64,000 bases of DNA from Owenia fusiformis (taxonomy: Eukaryota; Annelida; Polychaeta; Sabellida; Oweniidae): assembly GCA_903813345.2 (NCBI GenBank), contig CAIIXF020000009.1, forward strand, positions 11,650,030 through 11,714,029. Direction: 5' to 3'. Below are positions 9,639 through 22,700 of the stretch, one piece after another. The notes beneath the pieces are model-generated. The model was not told where the DNA came from. It made no database searches and saw nothing but the letters and a program-made list of their open reading frames with translations. Every line of letters starts with the position of its first letter. The first letter of the stretch is position 1. The translations under genes and the position numbers were made by a program.

Positions 9639-11605
9639 AATATACGATCGCTTATTTTATGCTTTTATCAACAGACGCTTTCTTGAACATGTTGTTTTAG
9701 TGATTGGAGATGAAGCTAACAACAGAACGCATCGTTTGAGGAATGACATGTGATATTTATTGATAAACTTACTCCAAAATCAAGGAAATATAAATTTTCC
9801 GAAGACTTTGTGTCTTTTCCTTGAGCATATTTATTGAGCCTAGAAACTACCAAGAAGAGGTAAACTGGCATAGGTATGTGATACCGAATGGGCACACATT
9901 TGACTTCAAAAAAATAAGTTGTGTAAATATAAGTAAACCGTGGGGAAGGAGTGATTCAAATTTGAAAAATAACATGTGACCCTATTGAGAGTTGCAGCAA
10001 AATTCCGAACATGCACCCTGACCTTCATCAGCAGCGAAAGATTCAGAAAAAACTTCTTCACTTGACTCAAATTTTTGTTGTTTTCTAAATTTCAGAGAAT
10101 GGTTCCATCGTAGTTAAGCCAAATGTATGATACACTATTAAAAGCAGTTTTAGAAGTTATCTTTGGAATTAGGGCGATCGATAAAGCATTTCAACATTTA
10201 CAAAATTTACATAAAGTGAGAAAAATAGGTTTTCACCTTTTCGTGTTAAGGGCGCAGACATCTTGAATGTGAGTATTTTGCGGATAATACAAGAATAAAC
10301 AAAACTCCTTACATGGACTCACTCGTTCACAGAGCTGATACGAAATCTCTCACTTGTCAATTAAAATGACTTATATTTCAATTAAAATGAAAACAGATTT
10401 AAAATGATATGTATCATCATATTCATTACTAATATTATTAGTAGTTCACAAACCAGAATTTAAAGCATGCTATCTGAAATTTAGCCCAAGTCGAATCAGC
10501 CAATCAAAACTTTCTTAGAGGCAGCCATAATTTGTTAAAATCAAGTTCAATCTTTTTATGCATCTTATTCCATATATTTGTCATTTCCTCTCATGTATAA
10601 AGGTAAATATTATTTATTTATTTCTACATGTCATATTCTCAGTGTAAGGAGAGTGTCAAAAGGTTAATTTAGCATAGGTAACTCAAGAAATGTGGTACCT
10701 TTGTTTACAGAATTTTGTCACAAAAAGTTTTTGTTTTTGTTGGAAATTCTGTGACTCCAGTACTTTAGACATTGGTCTAAGATGTATCAAAACCACTGGT
10801 TATTGTTTGTTTGTAGTGAGGCTAACAGCATGAAAACAATTCATAGTTTATTTCTTCTACTTCTTCAAACAAACTTCCGAACTTTCAGCATGGGCATTCA
10901 GGAGACTCTCGAAGCCCATGCTTTCAGTGAAAATTTTGTATAACCCTTATTGATCATGCATTCAAAATAAGCAAAAGTAGGTTATCAATGTTTTTTTTTT
11001 AACGTCAGTCAAATAGAAAAGTGAGATTTAGCCAAGTGTCACAGTTTACCTTCCAGGATTTAGTAAACACTCATGTATGTTCCTATGTAATGACAATTTA
11101 GGAATTATCATGAATATAGCAAAACACCCTAATTCTCATTCTGTAGCTTATTTGATGCAAAACTAAATCATGAACCTAACCTCTTCAATTTTATTTATTA
11201 TATCGACTGCAAGCCAGACATACTCTTTTTATTTTATGAAATTATCATTTATTAGCAAGGTTTTAAATATCATGTCAAACGCCAAAATGCGAGTCTGAGA
11301 AAAATTAAGCGAGTCAAAATCAAAATATGTTTCTAATTTTTGCCAGACATGAGCCAAACTGTGGATTGGTTTGATTGCTGTTTTTTATGACTCATAATGC
11401 TGCCTGGAGGATGATTCAATAAAGCATCTTAAGTTCACCATTCTTATATAGGCATAACATTTTTATCACAGAATGACTCAATTTCTATAGCAGTAGCAAC
11501 GAAGCATGTTCAAATGTGCCCAAGTAATTTCTCGAGCCACCTTATTTATATGCTAAAAAAAAAATTGTTTCCATTTGAAATTTCAATCAGACTCAGCCTG
11601 AAACC

Positions 11606-12252
11606 TCTTAGATTCTGGTCTTGCAAGCTACATAAGATTTCAAAAGTAAAAAAATGGCACTAGCAATGCACATATTTCAAACCTAAATCGATTCTTAATA
11701 TCACTAGAAATGTTCTTTCAATGTCAAAAAGACGCGGCTGTCTCATATTGCAGTAATATACACTTCAATTTTTAAATCAGTCAGTATTTCAAGATGTCTG
11801 TCATGACCACAGGTATTATATTAACGTCACTTCCTGGAATACATGTGTAGTGATATATAAATAAATCATAGGTGTAAACATTCAGCTTTGGCAGTTTACA
11901 CATTTTTACCTAACAACACATCAAATACAACAGTAATTCTATTGAAATTATTCAAATACATTGTTGTGTTTATAACACTCACAATTTTTCAATATTGTTT
12001 GACTTGATTCCATAAAAAGTATAATGTTCCTGGTAATAAAGATATATAGAAATGTTCATGGCCTCTGATGGCGAACATCTTGTAATACTGGTCTATCTAG
12101 AGATCGTGGTGCATATTACTGCAATTTAAGACAGCTGTCTCTTTTTACAATTGGAGGAATGTTTGTGATGTTAAGAATCTATAGAGGTAAGAAATATGTG
12201 CAGCTTATGCAGTTTCAAGATTTGAAACATGCGCAAGACCAGAATCAAAGAG
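11606..12252. mobile_element. Foldback element, ~155-bp inverted arms
   Basis: The left arm 11606-11765 and right arm 12098-12252 are reverse complements at moderate identity. Shared landmarks are GATTCTGGTCTTGC, CACATATTTC, GATTCTTAA, GACAGC(T)GTCT and TTGCAGTAATAT. A 330-bp AT-rich spacer separates them. No coding capacity was seen. The arms are too similar for chance and are typical of a decayed non-autonomous DNA transposon. Confidence 0.65.
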
Positions 12253-12261
12253 ATGGTCTTG

Positions 12262-12900
12262 GTATGAGACATTTGAACATGTTATGTTTAGCACATTTGA
12301 GCGTGCTGCCTTGAGCACATTTGAACATGCTACATTGCCACCTTGAACACATTTGAATATGCTACATTGCCGCCTTGAGCATATTTGAATGTGCTACCTT
12401 GAGTACATTTGAACATGCTACATTGCTACCTTGAGCACAATCGAATATGCTATCTTGAGCACGCTTGAAAATGCTACATTGCTACCTTGAGCACATTTGA
12501 ACATGCTACTTCAGAGCATTTGAACATGTTACATTGGTACCTTAAGCACATTTTAACATGCTACATTGCCACCTTGAGCACATTTGAATGTGCTACCTTG
12601 AGCACATTTAAACATGCTACATTGCTACCTTGAGCACATTTGAATATGCTACCTTGAGCACATTTGAACATGCTACATTGCTACCTTGAGCACATTTGAA
12701 TGTGCTAATTGAGAGCATTTGAACATGCTACATTGGTACCTTAAGCACCTTTGAACCATACTACCTGGAGCATATTTGAAGATGCAACCTTGATCACATT
12801 TAAAAATGCTACTTTGAGCACATTTGAACATTGCTACCTTGAGCAAATTTAAAATACAGCTCTATGGAGTGCATTTGAACTTGCCACCTTGATCACATGT
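12262..12900. repeat. Minisatellite of CTACCTTGAGCACATTTGAA-type units
   Basis: About 25 short units alternate ACCTTGAGCACATTTGAA and CATGCTACATTG, with spacings of 22 and about 33 bases. The array grows more degenerate towards its 3' end. It ends about 700 bases upstream of the first CNOT6 coding exon. Confidence 0.85.
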
Positions 12901-13154
12901 TGGAGCATTGGTCATCTTTTCCTTAACAAGTTTTTCTCTAACATATATTTAACACCAGAATGCATGAAATGATAGTCTCTGGGTTTTCAATAAGATAATG
13001 GTTTCTTAAGGAGTATTAGAAATCATGGTTTCGGATGTTGAGAGTTGTTTTATAAATGTCTATTGTAACATTCCATTATCTTATCATGTTTTAATACTTT
13101 TTCTCTCCCCTTTGCCACTTGTGCTTACATATTTGCATCATTGGTGACTTTTTT

Positions 13155-13321
13155 CAGGGGTTTCATTAGCAGCAGGCAACAGGCGATTTTCACCAGTTTT
13201 CAAAAAATCGCCTGTTGTTTTTAAGGACTTCAACTTTTCCATGTTGATTTAATGATTTCCATTTGTTTTGCCTGTTGTTTTTCATTTTTTAGCCTGTTGT
13301 GAGAAATTAGTGAAACCCCTG
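13155..13321. mobile_element. CAGGGGTTTCA-ended MITE, copy 1
   Basis: The termini are CAGGGGTTTCATTAG and GTGAAACCCCTG. The interior repeats the word CAACAGGC in both orientations four times. Five T's flank both ends, compatible with a 5-bp target duplication. Related copies are at 31526-31630 (internally deleted) and 45311-45474. The CAGGG ends suggest a hAT-like element, by eye only. Confidence 0.65.
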
Positions 13322-13593
13322 TTTTTATTATCACACTTTTTGAAGTGCTATATCGTCATAGTCTTTTGCTGATGGGGATTCATTCATGGGTCTGTCTGTC
13401 CGGGCAGATGGGCACCACCTTGTCATCAAAATTCCTCGAAAACTGCTTATCTGTTCAACTTGAAATTTGCACAGATGCAAACTCAGACAAGTCACCTTAT
13501 AAGGTTTTTGTATACTTGGTAGGTAACTTGGTGGCCATTTTTAACTGCTGTTTAAAAAGATGTGATATTCATCACTCTGTGTTATGTTTTCAG

Positions 13594-13706
13594 AATGCCA
13601 AAGGACAAATATGAGCCTCCAGATAGACGGAGATGTCACACTATCATGTCACCTGAAGATCTAGCTAGAGGGAAACAATCAAGATGGTTTGAGCTCGAAA
13701 TCAGCG
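13594..13706 (+). CDS. CNOT6: CNOT6 coding exon 1 (start codon exon)
   Basis: The acceptor TTATGTTTTCAG is followed by one noncoding base and ATG at 13595-13597, so at least one 5' UTR exon lies upstream. The donor is ATCAGCG|GTAAGT with GT at 13707. It encodes 37 residues plus one nucleotide (phase 1): MPKDKYEPPDRRRCHTIMSP, then the EDLARGKQSRWFELEISG segment. Human CNOT6 has MPKEKYDPPDPRRMYTIMS and a matching WAELEISG. The start is fixed by homology. Confidence 0.93.
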
Positions 13707-16700
13707 GTAAGTTTGATTTGTTTGATTTTCCACACAATTTATATCTCCTCTACTGAATGATATGTGATATCAGATGATGTTTTCATTCTTTTAAAATAAT
13801 GTGCCAGAGAAAGTCTGTATTTTATCCTTTGAGGGCACAATATTTTTAATTTAAGAAAATTGATGGACCAGAATTTTTCCTTAATCAAAATTGTCACCTT
13901 CCAATAAAAAACTACTGCACTTCAATTTAATTTTTAATAATCAATAGGAAATTTTCTGTATTCTCAGAATTGCAACTGAGACTGTCCCCTCCATACCGAT
14001 ATTTTCTATATTGCTACAGAGATGATCAATGGGGAAAATCTCAGTTGCAACACATATTGGTATAGCACAAGAACTGACCAATCAGAAGGCTTCATTTGAC
14101 AGATCAATAAATTGTAACATTTGATGTCCGTCAAATGAAGTAGCCGCCAAATGTTCAAAACAGCAAATCCGTCAAAATTAGTAGTGCCAAATTAAGTAGA
14201 AGTACAGTATATATCAAAACACATCTCAATGTGAACACTTTTTGGTTTAATTTGTAATCTGCCAAAGACTTTCATGTAAAGAAAAACCTTGAAATATGAA
14301 CACCTAAGTCCTACCTATCTGAACATTTTTAGCCAGTCTCAGTAGCGTTTAGACTAGACAAGTTTTACTGTATATTATCTCCTATGATTAGTACAATAAC
14401 GTCATTTCGAAGGGCAATATAGTGAAATATTGGACCTAGGGCCGATGCTATATTGACCGCCACTATGACGTCACATATTGCTCAGGTCGATATAGTAAAA
14501 TGAATGCCTTCTAAACTAGCACTAAAACCCCTAGAACCGGCCTGGCAAGGTGGTAATAATTATACTTTTATATATTTCTAGGTCCAATTCGCAATGTGAG
14601 TCCAAAACTCTGGGAATGGCATCACCTGACCTCATTATTCCTTAATGATAACAATCTTCACCTTGTCCCGCCAGAAATCTGCCGCCTCGAGAATTTGATG
14701 GCGCTAGATCTGTCTCAAAATAAAATCCGAAGTTTGCCGGCTGAACTCGGGGACATGTATCAATTAAGAGAACTTCTTCTGAATAATAATCATTTGAGGG
14801 TATTGCCCTATGAAATTGGAAAGCTTTTCCAGCTCATATCATTAGGTACGTATAGAAATATGGATTTTTAAATCTTAATAAGTTTGAATGAATGTACATT
14901 GTATTATCATTGTATTATCAATGACTTGTTATACTTGCCTAAAGGAGTAATCTTCCTAGTGTTAAAGCAGCTGCTTGCTGTATTCAGTTGTGAAGTTTGA
15001 AATTGCATTGTACCCTGGTGAAAATTCCTTTTGACCTTGAGATTCTAAATTATCATGATCATTTTTTCCGAGTTGATGAAATGCTTGAGGGAGAATACTA
15101 TAGAATATGAAGTTTATCCAGTTTCCTGAATTCTTTATTAAATACATCCTTGTCTCTGTATCTTACATTCTCCAAATCAGTGATAAGAAGTTGCAAGTTA
15201 AGACCTCTTGATAAATAATTATTATTGACTATCTGAGAATTATGGCCATATAAAGTAGAAAATGTGTTTCACAAAATTAATTTGTTGTCAGTCTCCAACT
15301 TTTTTGTGGATGATGTTTGGCGGTATGCGTTTCGCATTTGGCAGTCAGTGTCTGTAACAAATGGCAGGTGGTTACATTTTGCATGTTGATTGCTCTGCTA
15401 AATTATAATATTGTATGTTATCTTTTAAGGTCTTTCTGGTAATCCATTGAATCCAGAGATTCTGAACTTGTTTAACGAGCACAATGGTACAACAAAACTG
15501 ATGCAGTATATGTTAGATAACTTAGCAAGTAAGTTAACATTTTATATACGCATACACTCTTGTTCATATTGCATATTGGATCAGTATTTCAGTATGATGG
15601 GCATATTGCACAAGTAATCCCAAATGGATACACTCTTGTTCATATTGGACAAGTAGTTCAGTATGATACACTCATGGCCATATTGCACAAGTAATTCCAA
15701 ATGGATACACTCTTGTTCATATTGGACAAGTAGTTCAGTATGATACACTCATGGCCATATTGAACAAGTAATTCCAAATGGATACACTCTTGTTCTTATT
15801 GGACATGTTGTTCAGTATGATACACTCATGGCCATAATATTGGACACATTTCTATATTATGCATACACTCTTGTCTTTAACATTGAACACATTTGCATAC
15901 ACAAACTACATTTATATATTCTGTTACATCCATACTCTTATTCCTGGTCAAATCATGCATACGTGTCGTAAAACTCACATTTATAAACATACACTACCTA
16001 CATGTCATAATTTTGTATAATTTGAAAACATGAAGGATAAGAGCTTACCTGATAATCCAGACTGGGGAGTCATTAAGCAATAAAGCATGTACCTCTCAGT
16101 TCAGTGGTCATCAGGTTTGATTCCCCTTTTGACGAAACAACCACATACAATTGTATATTTGTACACAATGGGTACTTGGTTGAGTGGTCCATTATTAGTA
16201 ATGTAAAAAGCAGTGATTGGGTGTCTTTCTATCAGTGCTGATGAAGAAGACACTTCCCTTCAGGGAGGGGTTTCTGGGTCTATTTTCCAGTGTAAATATG
16301 TTCAGTACTATATTACTAGGGGTGAGATGGGTTTGGGTTAAAAATGCACAAGTTGGGTTAGGTTGTGTACAATTTTCCATCTCACCCATATAAATTACCA
16401 ATAAAATATCACTCGTTTTAGTCGTAAATAAAATAGTAGCCTGGCCAGAACAAGTCATGCCTCTCTATTTTCTCAATAACTTTCTCAATTTTGAATATTT
16501 TTTCATGAAATTTTCACAGAATAAACCTTAAAGAATTCCTAACATACAAATATTTTTATATGGTAAATGCCCCATTAATTTCATTATTACAATCTTTTAA
16601 AAAATAATGTCATATTCTGTTGATGGGTCATTTTTATCACCATTTTTTCTAAAAAGATACGAAAAATCTCCTATTACGTTTTGTCCTAATATGGTCTACA

Positions 16701-19700
16701 AATTTGATTGCATTTGATAGGGGATCATTTATCTTTTTTAGTGTTCTAAACCCACCATACTATTTCAAGACCTCATGATCCCAAGCCTCTATACTGCTCG
16801 TCCCATAAAAGGCATTACTACTCGCCTGTTGTCATACTTGATGGAGATAAAAGATGCTTTCAAATGGCGACAAAAATGACCCATCAACAGAATATGACAT
16901 TATTTTTTAAAAGGTTGTAACAATGACATTAATGAGGCATTTACCATATAAAAAAATTTGTATGTTAGGAATTCTTTAAAGTTTATTCTATGAAAATTTC
17001 ATGAAAAAATATTCAAAATTGAGAAAGTTATTGAGAAAATAGAGAGGCATGACTTGTTCTGGCCAGGCTACTATAAAACAATACAATAAATGTGAAGAAA
17101 AGGAGAAACACAGAAAACAGAAGTGTTTGATACCCTATTTCAGGAGAGACATCTATTTATTTTCAACAATCTTTAACTACATTTTTTTCTCCATAAGTAA
17201 CTAAAGATGCCAGTCTTTTCTAGTTTCCCCTTCATTTTATTTCCAACATAGTTTTTATTTCCCCATTAGAGCCTACCAGAAGTGGTCTCCAACGTTGTGG
17301 TAGACAGTGATTTGGGTGATTTTCAGCATTTGTTGTTTGGTGTTCATTGACTGTAACAAATGGCAGGTAGTGATATTATGCATTGATGTATTATTAAACA
17401 TTGTTACATGTTTTGTTTTCAACAAAAGCTAACTATGGTAGAGATAATGCCCATCTTAATTAGAAGTAACATTGAAATAAATGAAGTCAACATGCTATTT
17501 TCCATAAAAGTCAAAATTGCTCTTAATATTTTGTTCCAGTGTTTAATGAAAGAATTTAGACAGGTCTTTTCAAGTACATGTATAGGCTACTTTAACCAGC
17601 CTTTTACTATTTTTTCACCCATAAAACTTTTAAAACTTAAATATTGGGTGGCCATGGTAACCCTTCTCAGGTAAACCCTACCTTTTCTAGTATTGTTTAT
17701 TTTATATAGCATGAAGGTATTTTGTATTGAATTATGTTGATATTTAATACAATACTGGTATGTCTGATTTGCATTTTATTTTGTTTGTTTATAATGTCAT
17801 GACAACATGTTAACAGTTGAGGTGAAAGGTTAAGTCAATTTAAGTTTGTTTATTTTTTTGACAAATATTATACTCCCACAGCATTTTAGCATTTCCCTTT
17901 AGAATAACACAGACAAGGAGCTGATGCAAATATTTTGATTATAGCAATTTTATCCTTGCTTTTGGTCCTTAATATCTTGTTTCATGGTATTCCCTCTTTC
18001 CTCGTTTCATACATTCAAATAGACTCACATTTTCCTCTTTATACATATATTTCATTGTGTATCCCTTAAGAAACACTGTTCATTTACTTACTTTGAAATC
18101 TTTAAAGATGCAAGAGCAGACAAGTACCAAATCTGATTAGGTTTTGGGTAAATAACAAGATTGAGCTTTTGAATTTCATGTATGATTTTTATCACTTCTT
18201 ACTTGCCTTTTAGGCTTTAAAGGGGAACATAAATTTTTACAAGTATTTTTGCCATTTTTAAGAAAGAAAAAAGCATGGATAATAGGACATTTTCATAAAG
18301 AAATCCTAAACAGACAACTTGATAGTTGTGCCTTGTTGATTTTGTTACAGAGATGAACAGGAAAATCTATTTATCCGAAAACCACTTTAATCCAAATATC
18401 CCTGGAGATTAACACCTCTTATGTCTTATTTTTAGTCTGCCATAGACATCCATGTAAAAATCAAAATTAACATTTTCCAATCTGAAAATGGTTGGCTGGT
18501 CTAAGTAGCATTCAGATTTGACAGGTTTCATTGTTTATTTCGGTGATATTAAATCCGATGTATAATGAAGAGTTGTTATATGTACTGGTTGCCTTATGAA
18601 AGATCTACATGTATGTGTAAATTATGACCTATTACAGAGATTGCATGCAAACGTCAGAAATTGCCTAAATAAAATGCGTCATTCACTGCAATGTTTTGCC
18701 CATAAAAGTTTGTTGACTTTTATTTCTGTTTGTTACTTTGATAGTAAGGGTAAATAAGATAAACATAAAGCCATTGGAAGTTTATTCTATATTTTTAAGA
18801 TATAAATCTTTGAACATTTTGATATATGGGTAGAATTTAATTACATGTATATTTTATTTCACTGCTGTGGTGTATTTTTTTATTTTAGTCTATATGATCT
18901 GTAGTGTATGTTACCATTATCTATGTGTTCCATATGGTTTCTCACTTCAACTGAACCATTTTTGTTGGTAATTGTCTCCAGATTTTTGTGACGACAGTTA
19001 TGATGACATTTTGCATGTTAATGCCTTGGTAGATTTGTTTATTAATGGATGTACTAGACTGCATGGAGCATAAAAACTGAAACTTTGTATTTCAATTGAT
19101 AGATGGCAGTTCGGTTGTTTGAAATTAGATACTTAGTTACTGTTTTGTTGTTAATTGCATCAAGTTCTTTCCCCTACTCCCACGCAGTCACGATATATTC
19201 CATTTATCTTCGGGAAGAGTCACATGATATTTACCTATTCACAGATGGCTCGTATAATTCACATCATGTATTAATGTAATATAGATGAATAATGATATAA
19301 TTCTACAAACATGCCAGGCATTCATGCTACCTCCTGGAGCCACCACCTACAAAAATGATGGTTGTGGCATGTTTTGAATATGGGGTATATCCTGAGGGAA
19401 ATATAGATATCTTATACCTCATTTGTCATAGGAAGTATACTTCTATACATTGACTGTTTTTTGTGATATCCTTGATGTAATATAATGAAGCTGCTATATA
19501 ACAGGGCGAGATTTGGGCTTATATCCAAGCATAGGTGAATTCATCCTCATGAGGTGTGAGTCAAATGCAGTTGGGAATTAAAGAATTCAGTCAGTCATCA
19601 TTCAAGCTCATTGTTGTGCTAGTGCATATTTCAATGGTTTATCACAATTTTAATGCTTTATCATAATTTCCCTCACCTTTCAGGAGGCACACCATTAGAG

Positions 19701-22700
19701 ATGGTTTATCACAATTTCCCTCACCTTTTATGAGGCACCCTTCACAAGAATGTTCACCATTAGAAATGGTTTATCACAATTTCTCTCATCTTTCAAGAGG
19801 CTCCCTTCACAAGAATGTTCACCATTAGAAATACATGTACCGTATTCTCTGTAATTACCGCCCACTCTCTAATAAGCGCCCACCCCGCTTCACAAAGTTC
19901 AAGAAACATCGAGGAATCATAATAATCCATAATGAATGAAGGAATTGTTCTTTATCGGCATTCAGAAATTTCAAAAGCTACTGCGCAGATGTTCTGCGCA
20001 TGTCAAGGTCGTGAACTTTCTGGTTTCTTTTTAATGTTTCTCGACTTTTACACGACTTTTGCACGAATAATGATGATCTCTCATCAAATTAGAAATAATG
20101 TATAACTTTAGATCGATATCCAGCAGTCTCTAGTGGAAATATTGAAGGTAATCGGCGATAATGACAAAGTGGGCGTGCCGGAAATAAATTAGACATAGAC
20201 GGGTCTTCAACCACTGTCAATATTGTCTAAGCGATCTTTACCGTATTCTCTCCAATAACAGCACTTGTCATATTATTATAAAAATATGTTGAAGAAAATG
20301 CATTCTTGTCAAGAAAAATTGCCATACATGAAATTCCTCGGGATTTCTGATTTCTTTCATACATGGGCGCTTATTAGAATGGTCTAAATAATGTATTTTC
20401 AATTTTCTAAACGCCCTGGGCGCTAATTACAGAGAATACGGTAGCAAAATCTGGCTAATATGAACACTAACTTGAATCAACCAAAAGTGAGTGTTCAGAT
20501 TAACACATACTCATATTTCAAGCTTTTTAACATGGAAGTATATGTCAGATGAACACATGGGACCAGAAAGTGTTCAGGTTAATTGGTGTTTAGATTATAT
20601 GTTCAGATTAACAGGTATTCATATTTCAAGCTTTTTAACATGGAAGTATATGTCAAATGAACACATGGGAACAGAAAGTGTTCAGGTTAATTGGTGTTTA
20701 GATTAGATGTTCAGATTAACAGGTATTCATATCTCAAGCTTTTTAACATGGAAGAATATGTCAAATGAACACATGGGAACAGAAAGTGTTTAGGTTAATT
20801 GGTGTTTAGATTAGAGAGGTGTGATTTTCTGTACAGTATATGGAACCATATTTTTGTACTGTACATTACAGATTCGTATGGTACAATACCATACTTTTTA
20901 AGTTAGTATACATAGATCTAGTCTCTTTAAACTATAGTTGTTTGCTTAAACTTATTTAGATGATAAAATTTGAGAGAGATTGTTCAGGTCTTTTAACAAT
21001 TCCTCTAGGGTTCACTAAAAATCCTAATTTATTCAGATTTGTATTTCACCTGTTACCTTATATTTAACATAATTAACCCATTGGCCTCGTGTTAATACGG
21101 TTACAAATTAAGATTTTAGTATACATGTATTTTTACAGCAACGTGTTACATGCATCAACCAATGAGAATTCACCACGTTTATTTTGACAAACAGGTGAAT
21201 TTAGCATAACAAAGGATTTTATTTATATCTCATATCCTGTTTTTGTGCTGAAAATATCTGTTTGCCATTTATTTTACTCCATTTCTCTCTAAAAATTGAA
21301 TGAAGTGCGTGAATTTCAGTTTTTTTATTTATACAATTTGGATCGTTGACTACATGCCTGCTTATTCCATTCTTGTTGATTTTCATCATTTCCCTTTCAA
21401 TTTTGCTTTTAAAATATTGATATTGACATTGGGATTTTAATTGAAGTATTCAAGGATACTGCATGTACAGTGCTGATATTTGCATTAAACATTTTACTGA
21501 TAAATTAAAAATGACATAAATTGGCTATTAAACCTTGTCTCCTTTTTGTGTCTCTTTCCTTGCATGGTATTTGAGGTCATTCAAGTCAGATCATTCATAT
21601 AGACAGACAGATGCCAAACAACACAGAGGCCTTGAAAGGAACATTTTTTGCCAGCTGCCAAAATAGCAAACTTTCAATATCCAAGGTCCAAGGTTATATG
21701 ATCAAACTGGTAATCAAGTAAAAAAAACATGATTTTCAGGTAGTAACTTGCTTCTTTTGGGAAGTTTATGCCAGTTTTGGTAAAAAATATTCTGTGATCA
21801 GACAAATCACGACCCTTCAGATTTTATCAGGACCTCAAAGCAGCATATCCAGTATCAGTTAGATAAAATAAACAAAAGGTTAAAACAACTCAAGTGTTTA
21901 ATACTTAAGGTAGTTCAGCAAGATTATAATGTTTCATTTAATTTTCATGATCATTACAGTTATCAACAATCAACTAAAATTTCACATTTTAATGCAGATT
22001 TTTATATATTATGAAAGAATACATTAGTTAAAATAAAAATTGTGATTAAATGAGATTATATGACATTTCTGCATTTTCTACAATTTATTGTTTTTGAAGT
22101 GCAGAGCTTCCTTAAATATACAATCATTCAATTATTCCACACATGTATGGCTGCTAATGATTGCTGAAATATGTGAAGTGCCAGGGTCAAGTATCTGCCT
22201 AATTATGAACTAATCAAAGTTAATTTCCTAATCTAGTTTATATAGTTGATTGGTTAATCAAAAAAATGTTCTGGTCGTTTTGATGTACATGTACATGGAA
22301 CAGTCATTTATTATGAATTAAGTCTGGCTTGGGGCAAGATTTGTAGAATATATAGAGATTATCCTATATGAGGTTCAGGATATTGGGATTATCCCGAGGC
22401 CAATATAATATATCTGCCCGAGGGCCGTAGGTCCCGAGGGCAGATATATTATATTGGCCAAGGGATAATCCCAATATCCTGAACCGACTGTAGGATGATC
22501 TGTTTATCCCATACCAATCACATTGTTCAATTCAGTGTTGCAACCAATCGTGGAATTATTTTTAAATATTCATGTCCAGTTTTTTATTCTTGTCCGTAGC
22601 CGGATTTTCCTGTTCAAATATTTGATTGTTAACGGGCATACTGCTCCTTCCCTTCTCTAAAGCATCAAACAGATCGTGATTGTTTACGTTTTTCTCCATT

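Larger units (their letters stand above)
8142..13593. other. Intergenic gap between MRPL1 and CNOT6
   Basis: No further conserved coding exon is visible between the inverted-repeat element and the first coding exon of CNOT6. The unidentified first exon of MRPL1 and the 5' UTR exon of CNOT6 should fall in this gap. A strong minus-strand donor (TTTGAG|GTAAGT, GT at 8442-8441) could end an MRPL1 leader exon, but its upstream sequence has no ATG. Apart from the listed repeats I see nothing definite here. Confidence 0.4.

Noticed and set aside
13345-13614. 89-codon frame overlapping CNOT6 exon 1 in another frame
   Set aside because: The CNOT6 frame with its acceptor and homology explains the exon; the upstream part is intronic or UTR.
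20491-20706. 71-codon repetitive frame
   Set aside because: It is produced by a 108-bp tandem repeat.
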